Shown one piece after another: positions 1 through 5,149 of a stretch of DNA of 5,149 nucleotides. Below the pieces are notes generated by a model that searched no databases, was not told the origin of the DNA, and was given only the letters and a program-made list of their open reading frames with translations. The position numbers and the translations under genes are program-made. This DNA is from Alphaproteobacteria bacterium (GTDB taxonomy: Bacteria > Pseudomonadota > Alphaproteobacteria > SMXP01). Numbering within the stretch: the first letter of the stretch is position 1; each line of letters begins with the position of its first letter. The stretch is from NCBI GenBank assembly GCA_004356335.1, contig SMXP01000143.1:1-5149 (forward strand), given 5' to 3'.

Positions 1-658
1 CGCGAATTTCAACGTTGTCGGCAACGGCGCTGACCGGGCGTTTGTCGCTTTCCAGAACCTGTATTTGAATATGCGCGCTGAGCGGCAATAAGGCGCCGCG
101 CCAGCGGCGAGGTCTGAACGCGCTTATGGGCGTCAAAGCCAAGAGATCGGCCGTGATCGGGATGATCGGACCATAAGCCGATAAATTATAAGCCGTGCTT
201 CCTGCAGCGGAGGCCACAATAATGCCATCGCAAATCAGCTCCAGAATGCGCACCTTGCCATCGACCACAAGACGCAGCTTTGCGGTTTGCCGTGTCTGGC
301 GTAACAACGACACTTCATTGATGGCGAGCGCTTTGACCTCTTTGCCGTCAGTGGTTATGGCCCGCATCAGCAACGGGTGAATCATGGCCACTTCGGCCTT
401 TTCCAGCCGCTCCAATAAATTGTCTTCGCGATACTCATTCATTAGAAATCCCACCGACCCTAGATTCATTCCGTAGATCGGTAGATTTTGATGCAAGTGA
501 TCGTGCAGGGTTTGAAGCATGAATCCGTCACCGCCTAAAGTCACGATAACGTTTGCGTCGTCGGGACTGACGCATCGGTATTTGTCTTTAAGTTTGCGCA
601 AAGCCTCTTGCGCATCGGGATTGTCGCTGGCGATGCAGCAGATATTGTCAAATTTCAT
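1..658 (-). CDS. nadK: NAD kinase, 3'-part cut by window edge
   Basis: Cytoplasmic enzyme that phosphorylates NAD to NADP using ATP or polyphosphate. Translating the minus strand from the ATG at 658-656 gives 219 residues with no stop before the left edge. The family diagnostics are all visible: GGDG at residues 42-45 followed by FMLQTLH, GMNLGSVGFLMN at 63-74, the NE pair at 114-115, and the nucleotide-binding stretch DGIIVASAAGSTAYNLSAYGP at about 144-164, with PISAFRPRRWRG further on. Alphaproteobacterial NAD kinases are about 255 residues long, so roughly 35-40 C-terminal residues lie outside the window. An in-frame TAG lies just upstream, inside the GCTCTAGAGC palindrome, so this ATG is the first possible start. 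No clear Shine-Dalgarno sequence precedes it. Small departures from the usual motif are S-A for T-P in the ATPAGST block and Tyr for the usual His in SAHGP. The repeat at 674-779 fills nearly all of the gap to moaA upstream. Confidence 0.93.
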   Translation of the reverse strand, partial: MKFDNICCIASDNPDAQEALRKLKDKYRCVSPDDANVIVTLGGDGFMLQTLHDHLHQNLPIYGMNLGSVGFLMNEYREDNLLERLEKAEVAMIHPLLMRAITTDGKEVKALAINEVSLLRQTRQTAKLRLVVDGKVRILELICDGIIVASAAGSTAYNLSAYGPIIPITADLLALTPISAFRPRRWRGALLPLSAHIQIQVLESDKRPVSAVADNVEIR

Positions 659-673
659 GGACTTGGCGACGCT

Positions 674-779
674 CTAGAGCATTTCCAAAATTAATTGACT
701 CATGAAAACGCTCTCGATTTCTAGCTTGGTCGCGTTTTCGGACGGAAAACCGGGTCCACTTTTCCTGAAAACGCTCTAG
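674..779 (-). repeat. 106-nt palindromic intergenic repeat, copy 1
   Basis: Bounded by terminal inverted repeats CTAGAGC (674-680) and GCTCTAG (773-779). The stronger hairpin has an outer 8-bp stem, 732-739 with 767-774 (GCGTTTTC/GAAAACGC), and an inner 6-bp stem, 744-749 with 760-765 (GGAAAA/TTTTCC), around a 10-nt loop. A weaker hairpin can form from 676-686 and 704-714. TGAAAACGCTCT occurs twice, exactly, at 703-714 and 766-777. The element fills the nadK-moaA gap, ending 7 nt before the moaA stop codon. It matches the inverted copy at 1938-2043. The strand is given so that both copies read in the same sense. The GGAAAA-GTGG-TTTTCC core resembles families of small palindromic repeats in Rhizobiales. 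That relation comes from memory, not from a search. Confidence 0.85.
732..774 (-). terminator. Repeat-borne stem-loop after moaA, possible mRNA 3' end
   Basis: This two-part hairpin begins 12 nt beyond the moaA stop codon on the minus strand: an 8-bp outer stem, a 4-nt bulge on one side and 1 nt on the other, then a 6-bp inner stem and a 10-nt loop. No run of T follows it, so it does not look like a standard intrinsic terminator. It could protect the 3' end of moaA mRNA or weaken read-through into nadK. It is part of the repeat and may have no regulatory role. Confidence 0.35.
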
Positions 780-786
780 AATTGGG

Positions 787-1860
787 TTAACCACCAGTAA
801 CGGACATATGTCGCGCAACCGATACCTGGGGACGCCGGCGATCTATAACGAAATCATGGCCTTTGGGTTTCCGGGTAATGGCTTCATTGATGGCCGCATT
901 GAGCATTTCATTGCTTTGGTCGGCGCGCAAGGGAGCCCTTAGATCGGCCGAATGGGATTGTCCCAGGCACATATACAAGACGCCGGTACATGTCAGGCGT
1001 ACGCGATTGCAGGACTCACAAAAGTTATGAGTGAGCGGCGTAATAAATCCGATGCGTCCGCCGGTTTCTTTAACCCGCATATATCTTGCCGGACCACCGG
1101 TTTGATAATCGATGTCCTCAAGGTTCCATTGTTCTTGCAGCCGTCCTCTGACGACCGACAAAGGCAGATAATGAGCCGTGCGATCTTCATCGATGTCACC
1201 CATTGGCATGGTCTCAATGAGCGTGAGATCCATACCCATTCCATGGGCCCATTCGATGAGAGAGGTGAGTTCCCCCTCGTTCACGCCTTTGAGGGCGACC
1301 GTATTGATCTTGACTTTTAGGCCCGCGTGAAGCGCTGCTTCGATCCCGGCCAATACTTTATTTAGGTTGCCCCATCGCGTGATCTCGCGGAACCGATCCG
1401 GATCGAGGGTATCGAGCGACACATTAATGCGTCGAATACCGCAATCATACAATTCATCGGCAAAACGAGAAAGCTGACTGCCGTTGGTTGTGATCGTCAG
1501 TTCTTCCAGCCGGCCCGTGTCAAGATGACGCCCGAGACGCCGGAACAAGGTCATCACTTCCCGCCGAACCAACGGTTCGCCACCGGTGATCCGAACCTTG
1601 CGGACACCGTTATCGACGAAAGCGGTGCACAACCGGTCCATTTCTTCTAGAGTCAGGACCTCCTTCTTTGGCAGAAAGGTCATATTTTCCGCCATGCAAT
1701 AGGTGCAGCGGAAATCGCACCGGTCGGTGACCGATAGGCGCAGGTAGGTGATTTCGCGGCCAAACGGATCGACCAGCATGCCGGCGCGTTCGGCCGCCGA
1801 TTCCGAGCCGCTGATGGCTTCAACGGCGCCGTCCGCCGAATGTCCTGTTTCTTCCAACAT
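787..1860 (-). CDS. moaA: GTP 3',8-cyclase MoaA (molybdenum cofactor synthesis)
   Basis: Radical SAM enzyme that, together with MoaC, converts GTP to cyclic pyranopterin monophosphate, the first step of molybdopterin synthesis in the cytoplasm. The 357 residues carry both expected iron-sulfur clusters. The SAM cluster is Cys48-x3-Cys52-x2-Cys55 (CDFRCTYC), and the C-terminal cluster is Cys281-x2-Cys284-x13-Cys298 (FCESCNRVRL, then MCLG). The motifs GGEP (93-96) and TTNG (124-127) fit the radical SAM fold, and the protein ends in the conserved SVTGG, whose final Gly-Gly is needed for catalysis in this family. The start at 1860 gives about 27 residues before Met28 (MLVDPFGR); Met28 at 1779 is a plausible alternative start, because typical family similarity begins there and neither site has a good Shine-Dalgarno sequence. 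The gene is bracketed by the two inverted repeat copies. No other moa or moe gene is visible. Confidence 0.97.
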   Translation of the reverse strand: MLEETGHSADGAVEAISGSESAAERAGMLVDPFGREITYLRLSVTDRCDFRCTYCMAENMTFLPKKEVLTLEEMDRLCTAFVDNGVRKVRITGGEPLVRREVMTLFRRLGRHLDTGRLEELTITTNGSQLSRFADELYDCGIRRINVSLDTLDPDRFREITRWGNLNKVLAGIEAALHAGLKVKINTVALKGVNEGELTSLIEWAHGMGMDLTLIETMPMGDIDEDRTAHYLPLSVVRGRLQEQWNLEDIDYQTGGPARYMRVKETGGRIGFITPLTHNFCESCNRVRLTCTGVLYMCLGQSHSADLRAPLRADQSNEMLNAAINEAITRKPKGHDFVIDRRRPQVSVARHMSVTGG

Positions 1861-1879
1861 GGCAAGACATTAGCAGGTT

Positions 1880-1920
1880 AGCCGGTGCCTTGTCTAAGAT
1901 TTGTAAGTCAGGTGCCGGCT
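1880..1920. promoter_or_regulatory. Imperfect dyad in the moaA 5' leader
   Basis: AGCCGGTGCC (1880-1889) and GGTGCCGGCT (1911-1920) form an inverted repeat matching at 8 of 10 positions with a 21-nt spacer, starting 19 nt upstream of the moaA start. It could be a leader hairpin or an operator. The 77 nt between the moaA start and the repeat at 1938 are too short for the usual molybdenum cofactor riboswitch, and I do not recognise that motif here. I found no convincing -35/-10 pair. Chance is a fair alternative explanation. Confidence 0.25.
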
Positions 1921-1937
1921 GCACAATTCACCGCAAT

Positions 1938-2043
1938 CTAGAGCCCATTCAGGAAAAGTGGGTACTGGTTTTCCGTTCGAATGGGCGACCAAACAAAGAC
2001 TTAGAGTACGTTAGGGATTCCATCTTTTGTGAATGTGCTCTAG
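1938..2043 (+). repeat. 106-nt palindromic intergenic repeat, copy 2 (inverted relative to copy 1)
   Basis: Same length and ends as the element at 674-779, but in the opposite orientation: CTAGAGC at 1938-1944 and GCTCTAG at 2037-2043. The main hairpin pairs 1943-1950 with 1979-1986 (GCCCATTC/GAATGGGC) and 1952-1957 with 1969-1974 (GGAAAA/TTTTCC) around an 11-nt loop. A second, weaker stem pairs 2003-2009 with 2035-2041 (AGAGTAC/GTGCTCT, one wobble). Compared with copy 1, three base pairs of the outer stem differ and each change is matched on the other arm. The last four bases, CTAG at 2040-2043, overlap the end of the neighbouring DUF2336-like gene and provide its TAG stop. Confidence 0.85.
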
Positions 2044-3119
2044 GCGGCGCAAATGGCCGGATCGGTCTCATGAGCGACAATCTGGGAATAGATTTGATCG
2101 ATCTGTCGACGTTCATCGTCGCTTGTTCTTGGCTCCATTCCCTGAAGGCGTCTGGTCAATATCAGCATGGTGTCGAAGCCTTGTCGATGAATGCCCATGG
2201 TTTTAAAGATTCGAGCAAGCGGCACGACGGCCATCTCCCGCACCAGGTCCCTCAGCACGGCGAACGGCATGGCGGCAAAATAAGATAGGCCGGCAATGAG
2301 CAAATCGATATTGCCCTGATGCAGTGCCTTGATCAGAATCGACTGTCTGAGCCGGCCTTGGGCGGCCAAGTGCTCGATGGTCTCGACGGCCGATATTTGT
2401 TTCGCCTCGGGATCCGATGCGGTCAAGCCGTGCCATGGTTGGTCATCGAAAGGCGGTGGTTTGCCATGGATGGCCGGAGGCTCTTTTCCGAATGTGGCGT
2501 CGATATAAGTCCGAAGTTGTAGGGATCCATTTTGGCGCAGTTCCCGAATGGCCCAATTCGGCAATTCCGGTCTTTGCAGAAGAGGAATTTGTAATGTGCG
2601 ATAGTGCCGGGAAAGCGCGACCAGGCGTTTCAATGACGCCACTGAAAGGCGCGCACGCTGGTTGCTCGCGAGGGTTTTGAGGACGAATTCGTTTTCGTTA
2701 TCGATGAGGGCCGCGGCAAGCGTCTGGTCCATATCACTGCGGCCGGCAATAACGCGATGGTGATCGGCGGTGGTTATGGCGACCAAACGGAGAAGATCGG
2801 CCTGGGTCAATCTAGGCGATTCAAGAACGCGACCGGCAACTTCGATGTGATCGCTTGCCAACCGGAAAAGTACGCGCCAGGGTGTGGACGAACACGTGGC
2901 CGTCATCGTTGAGAATTGGAGACGTTCATCAAGTGGTGCATGCTCGAGGACGCGAAGCACTAATTGTTCCAGTATGCCGCCATTTTTCGACTTCCCGGCA
3001 CGCCCTGTCGGGCCGGTCAGCAATGAAAACAGCTCGGCCAAAATGGCACCACATTGGGCCGGCTGGATATTGCCGGCCAGGGTCATTAAGCGGCTCAATT
3101 CTTGATCTCGGCCAGTCAT
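2040..3119 (-). CDS. DUF2336-like alpha-helical protein, function unknown
   Basis: A 359-residue protein, probably cytoplasmic, with no signal peptide or membrane segment seen. The section at about 80-170 (WRVLFRLASDHIEVAGRVLE, then SPRLTQADLLRLVA, then HRVIAGR, and later LASNQRARLS) matches my memory of the DUF2336 family: short paired helices resembling HEAT repeats, found mostly in Alphaproteobacteria and with no established biochemical role. A Pro-rich, low-structure stretch at about 212-230 (KEPPAIHGKPPPFDDQP) separates this from a second helical part at 240-350. A protein-interaction scaffold role is plausible by fold but is not shown. The start at 3119 is the first ATG after an in-frame TAA in the upstream region; the ribosome-binding site is weak. 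Met12 is an alternative start. The TAG stop lies inside the terminal CTAG of the repeat at 1938-2043, so the original C-terminus may have differed. The gene is divergent from glpK. Confidence 0.75.
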   Translation of the reverse strand: MTGRDQELSRLMTLAGNIQPAQCGAILAELFSLLTGPTGRAGKSKNGGILEQLVLRVLEHAPLDERLQFSTMTATCSSTPWRVLFRLASDHIEVAGRVLESPRLTQADLLRLVAITTADHHRVIAGRSDMDQTLAAALIDNENEFVLKTLASNQRARLSVASLKRLVALSRHYRTLQIPLLQRPELPNWAIRELRQNGSLQLRTYIDATFGKEPPAIHGKPPPFDDQPWHGLTASDPEAKQISAVETIEHLAAQGRLRQSILIKALHQGNIDLLIAGLSYFAAMPFAVLRDLVREMAVVPLARIFKTMGIHRQGFDTMLILTRRLQGMEPRTSDDERRQIDQIYSQIVAHETDPAICAA

Positions 3120-3163
3120 GGGCGGTGCCGTTTGCCACTGTTAATCCATTGGTTCGCACTTTA

Positions 3164-3178
3164 ATTATTTAGAATAAT
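3164..3178. promoter_or_regulatory. AT-rich perfect dyad, candidate operator or promoter core
   Basis: ATTATT and AATAAT form a perfect 6-bp inverted repeat around a 3-nt spacer, in the only clearly AT-rich patch of the divergent region. It overlaps the candidate -10 TAGAAT. It could bind a regulator or simply be promoter melting sequence. It does not match a GlpR operator that I can recall. The motif is short and simple, so chance occurrence is likely enough to keep confidence low. Confidence 0.25.
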
Positions 3179-3252
3179 GCAGTCTTCTTAACGGTGCTTT
3201 AACCGCATTCTCTCCGCCTTTCTGTGCTTTTGCCGGCTCGCGGGGTTGCACT

Positions 3253-3265
3253 GGCCCGGTGGGCC
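3253..3265 (+). other. Small GC-rich hairpin in the glpK leader
   Basis: GGCCC (3253-3257) and GGGCC (3261-3265) can pair around a 3-nt loop, ending 47 nt before the glpK ATG. It may be a leader hairpin if transcription starts upstream, but it is short and no T run follows. Confidence 0.25.
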
Positions 3266-3312
3266 CAATAAGCATATTCGCGCTACCAGCCGAACATGCA
3301 GGTCAAACCACC

Positions 3313-4824
3313 ATGGTGAACCGCAAAGATCGCGACTTTATTCTTGCCATTGACCAAGGCACGACGAGCACCCGTGCCATCGTGTTCGATCGCGACGGCC
3401 GGCCGGTGGCAAGTGCCGGGCAAGAATTCAAACAATTCTATCCGTTTGAAGGGGGTGTCGAACACGACCCCATGGAAATTTGGCAATCGACTTTGTCGGT
3501 TTGCCGTGATGCGCTGGCACAAGACATCGGCGCTTCCAATATTGCCGCCATCGGTATTACCAACCAACGGGAAACCACCGTCATTTGGGACCGGCAGACC
3601 GGTGCGCCGATTCACAACGCGATCGTTTGGCAGGATCGACGTACCGCCGATCGGTGCCGCGCCCTCAAGGAGCAGAATTTTGAAGACCGTATTGTCGCCA
3701 AGACGGGTCTTCTTGCCGATCCTTATTTCTCCGGAACCAAAGTGGCGTGGATTTTGGATAATGTGCCGGGCGCCCGGGCAAGGGCGCAGCAAGGAGAATT
3801 GGCGTTCGGTACGATCGACAGCTGGCTCATTTGGAATCTGACCAAAGGAGATCGCCATGTGACCGACGTCACAAATGCCTCGCGAACGCTGCTTTTCAAT
3901 ATCCACGATCTGACCTGGGATGACGATCTTCTGGAATGGCTAGCTGTTCCTCACAACATCTTGCCCGATGTACAAGAATGCGTTGCGGATTTTGGCCAAG
4001 CCCATGCCGACCATTTTGGTCAGACCATTCCCATTATGGGTGTCGCCGGAGACCAGCAGGCCGCTACCGTCGGTCAGGCCTGCTTGCGTCCTGGCATGGC
4101 AAAATCGACCTATGGCACGGGCTGTTTCATTTTGTTGAATACCGGTGACAAATGCGTCAGCTCTCAGGCGCGGCTGCTCTCGACAATCGCCTATGGTGTT
4201 GACAAGAAGATAACTTACGCCCTTGAAGGTAGTATCTTTGTGGCCGGTGCGGCGCTTCAATGGCTTAGAGACGAGCTGGGCTTTTTTACGTCCGCATCGG
4301 AGACCGAACGTCTTGCCCAGGCGGCGGGAGAAACTTCCGTATACGTTGTACCGGCCTTCGTCGGATTGGGCGCGCCCCATTGGGATCCCTATGCCCGTGG
4401 CGCCATTTTTGGCCTGACACGGAATACCAGCATACCGGATATCGTGCGGGCGACACTCGACGCGGTGTGTTATCAGACGCAAGACCTAATAAAGGCAATG
4501 GAAAAAGATACCAAAGTAGCTACCGGAACGTTACGCGTCGATGGGGGTATGGCAGCCAATCATTGGTTCTTGCAACGGCTCGCGGATCTTACGGGTTGTT
4601 CGGTGGAACGGCCGCAGGTCATTGAAACAACCGCATTAGGATCCGCCTACCTGGCGGCTATGGGCGCGGGCTTGATCGCCGGGCTTGATGACATTGAAGC
4701 CAGATGGTGTTGTGCCGCTTCATTCGAACCGCGACTATCGGCCGACCAAAGAGCGGCCCTTAATGACGGGTGGCAGAGAGCCGTAGCGCGCACTTTATCG
4801 GTCCCTGAAGAGAGATCTGAATGA
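3313..4824 (+). CDS. glpK: Glycerol kinase
   Basis: Cytoplasmic FGGY-family kinase that makes sn-glycerol 3-phosphate from glycerol and ATP, trapping glycerol for catabolism and lipid synthesis. The 503-residue product matches the E. coli enzyme (502) almost throughout. It has the phosphate-binding DQGTTSTR at 14-21, the glycerol contacts NQRET (Arg86, Glu87) and DPYFSG (Tyr138), the catalytic Asp247 in GVAGDQQAA, STYGTGCF, and the FGGY signature region around GLGAPHWDPYARGAIFGLTR. I start at the ATG at 3313 because similarity begins there and a partial ribosome site (CAGGT) lies about 10 nt upstream. The GTG at 3259 would add 18 residues with no family counterpart. The loop that binds fructose 1,6-bisphosphate in E. 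coli is shortened, and the Arg236 equivalent is Thr238. The C-terminal IIA-glucose docking region is also unlike E. coli, so those controls are probably absent. glpF and glpD are not in view. The TGA stop overlaps an ATG leading toward the next gene. Confidence 0.98.
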   Translation: MVNRKDRDFILAIDQGTTSTRAIVFDRDGRPVASAGQEFKQFYPFEGGVEHDPMEIWQSTLSVCRDALAQDIGASNIAAIGITNQRETTVIWDRQTGAPIHNAIVWQDRRTADRCRALKEQNFEDRIVAKTGLLADPYFSGTKVAWILDNVPGARARAQQGELAFGTIDSWLIWNLTKGDRHVTDVTNASRTLLFNIHDLTWDDDLLEWLAVPHNILPDVQECVADFGQAHADHFGQTIPIMGVAGDQQAATVGQACLRPGMAKSTYGTGCFILLNTGDKCVSSQARLLSTIAYGVDKKITYALEGSIFVAGAALQWLRDELGFFTSASETERLAQAAGETSVYVVPAFVGLGAPHWDPYARGAIFGLTRNTSIPDIVRATLDAVCYQTQDLIKAMEKDTKVATGTLRVDGGMAANHWFLQRLADLTGCSVERPQVIETTALGSAYLAAMGAGLIAGLDDIEARWCCAASFEPRLSADQRAALNDGWQRAVARTLSVPEERSE

Positions 4825-4853
4825 TGGCAACCAGCGCAAAAGGACAGAATTAG
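4821..4853 (+). CDS. 10-codon mini-ORF overlapping the glpK stop, possible coupling ORF
   Basis: An ATG at 4821 overlaps the glpK TGA (ATGA at 4821-4824) and is followed at once by a second ATG. It encodes MMATSAKGQN and stops with TAG at 4851-4853, one base before the ATG of the next gene. The ribosome site of that next gene (AAAAGGA) lies inside it. It may pass ribosomes from glpK to the downstream gene or may be a chance ORF. No function is claimed for the peptide. Confidence 0.25.
   Translation: MMATSAKGQN
4838..4844 (+). promoter_or_regulatory. Shine-Dalgarno site of the molybdenum hydroxylase gene
   Basis: AAAAGGA lies 10 nt before the ATG at 4855. It is the clearest ribosome-binding site in the window and decides that start over the ATGs at 4821 and 4824, which are in other reading frames. 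Confidence 0.6.
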
Positions 4854-4854
4854 A

Positions 4855-5149
4855 ATGGGCGAGTTCGGATTTGGCCAATCGGTCCGGCGCGTTGAGGATG
4901 ATCGTCTGATCATCGGCAAGGGGCAATTCACCGATGATGTATCACTACCCGATCAGGCCTATGCGGTCATGGTGCGGTCGCCTTGGGCTCATGCCAAAAT
5001 ATTGTCCATAGACACGGATGATGCGCGCGCCCTGGCCGGTGTGATGGCTGTTTATACCGGTGCCGATGCAAAGGCGGCGGGTCTGGGGACGATTCCGTTT
5101 GTCGGACCGGTTCGAGATAGCGATGGCGCGCCACCGATTCAGGCAATCC
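4855..5149 (+). CDS. Xanthine dehydrogenase/CO dehydrogenase family large subunit, N-terminal part
   Basis: 98 codons are visible before the right edge; family members are about 750-800 residues. The N-terminus, GQSVRRVEDDRLIIGKGQFTDDVSLPDQAYAVMVRSPWAHAKILSIDTDDA (residues 7-57), is the typical opening of the aerobic molybdenum hydroxylase catalytic chain (CoxL/XdhB type), followed by the ALAGVMAVYTGADA segment of the first aldehyde oxidase/xanthine dehydrogenase domain (a/b hammerhead). Such proteins bind molybdopterin cytosine dinucleotide and hydroxylate CO, aldehydes, purines or N-heterocycles with water as the oxygen source. The residues that would separate these substrates lie beyond the window, so I give no symbol. 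The start is fixed by the ribosome site at 4838-4844. The gene begins 30 nt after the glpK stop on the same strand, suggesting one transcript. Its family needs molybdenum cofactor, to which MoaA contributes. Confidence 0.9.
   Translation, partial: MGEFGFGQSVRRVEDDRLIIGKGQFTDDVSLPDQAYAVMVRSPWAHAKILSIDTDDARALAGVMAVYTGADAKAAGLGTIPFVGPVRDSDGAPPIQAI

Larger units (their letters stand above)
3120..3312. promoter_or_regulatory. Divergent intergenic region between the DUF2336-like gene and glpK
   Basis: This 193-nt gap should hold the promoters of both divergent genes. It has an AT-rich centre at about 3160-3180 and a GC-rich section nearer glpK at about 3230-3266. No strong sigma-70 promoter stands out. 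For the plus strand, TAGAAT (3170-3175) is a passable -10, but the nearest -35-like TTGGTT (3149-3154) is poor and only 15 nt away. No convincing gene is seen in it. A GTG at 3259 in frame with glpK is discussed under glpK. Confidence 0.6.

Noticed and set aside
195..380. Plus-strand 61-residue open frame
   Set aside because: It is antisense to the conserved NAD kinase motifs and has no features of its own.
671..780. CRISPR-like or intrinsic terminator reading of the repeat
   Set aside because: There are only two dispersed, inverted copies with no spacer array, and the hairpins lack a following T run.
952..1320. Plus-strand open frame antisense to moaA
   Set aside because: It lies wholly inside moaA, which has full family motifs; the antisense translation looks like no known family.
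1861..1937. Molybdenum cofactor riboswitch upstream of moaA
   Set aside because: The available leader before the repeat is short and I could not recognise the conserved riboswitch core.
1890..2288. Plus-strand open frame of 132 residues across the repeat and the end of the DUF2336-like gene
   Set aside because: It runs through the palindromic repeat and then antisense to a real gene; no ribosome site or protein motif supports it.
3259..3312. In-frame GTG extension of glpK by 18 residues
   Set aside because: The extra residues have no counterpart in glycerol kinases, the GTG lies inside a GC-rich hairpin, and the ATG at 3313 gives the family length.
3283..3906. Long minus-strand open frame of 207 residues inside glpK
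   Set aside because: It is a shadow of the glpK coding frame; its translation shows no recognisable motif. The same applies to the minus-strand frame at 3940-4482.

Overview
The window looks like a chromosomal segment of an alphaproteobacterium. Three observations support this: an alphaproteobacterial-style NAD kinase, a DUF2336-type alpha-helical protein (a family I know mainly from Alphaproteobacteria), and two copies of a palindromic repeat. The repeat core (GGAAAA, a GTGG-containing loop, TTTTCC, with CTAGAGC/GCTCTAG ends) resembles small intergenic palindromes common in Rhizobiales and relatives. I cannot assign a genus. I see no phage, insertion sequence, CRISPR array, tRNA or rRNA.

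Left half, all on the minus strand, read right to left: a DUF2336-like gene (2040-3119), moaA for the first step of molybdenum cofactor synthesis (787-1860), and the start of nadK (NAD kinase), which runs off the left edge (1-658). The gaps on both sides of moaA each hold one copy of a 106-nt structured repeat, 674-779 and 1938-2043, in opposite orientation. They have diverged in sequence, but the strongest stem is preserved by paired changes. The right-hand copy also supplies the stop codon of the DUF2336-like gene.

Right half, plus strand: a divergent intergenic region (3120-3312), then glpK (glycerol kinase, 3313-4824). A 10-codon mini-ORF overlaps the glpK stop, and a partial gene of the xanthine dehydrogenase/CO dehydrogenase large-subunit family starts at 4855 and runs off the right edge. 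The tight spacing suggests that glpK and this gene are co-transcribed.

Functionally this is mostly core metabolism: NADP supply, molybdenum cofactor synthesis and glycerol entry. The MoaA product feeds the cofactor that the right-edge hydroxylase family uses, but the two genes are on opposite strands and need not be co-regulated. I do not see convincing evidence of a new multi-gene system. The most interesting signal is the repeat pair and its relation to the flanking genes.
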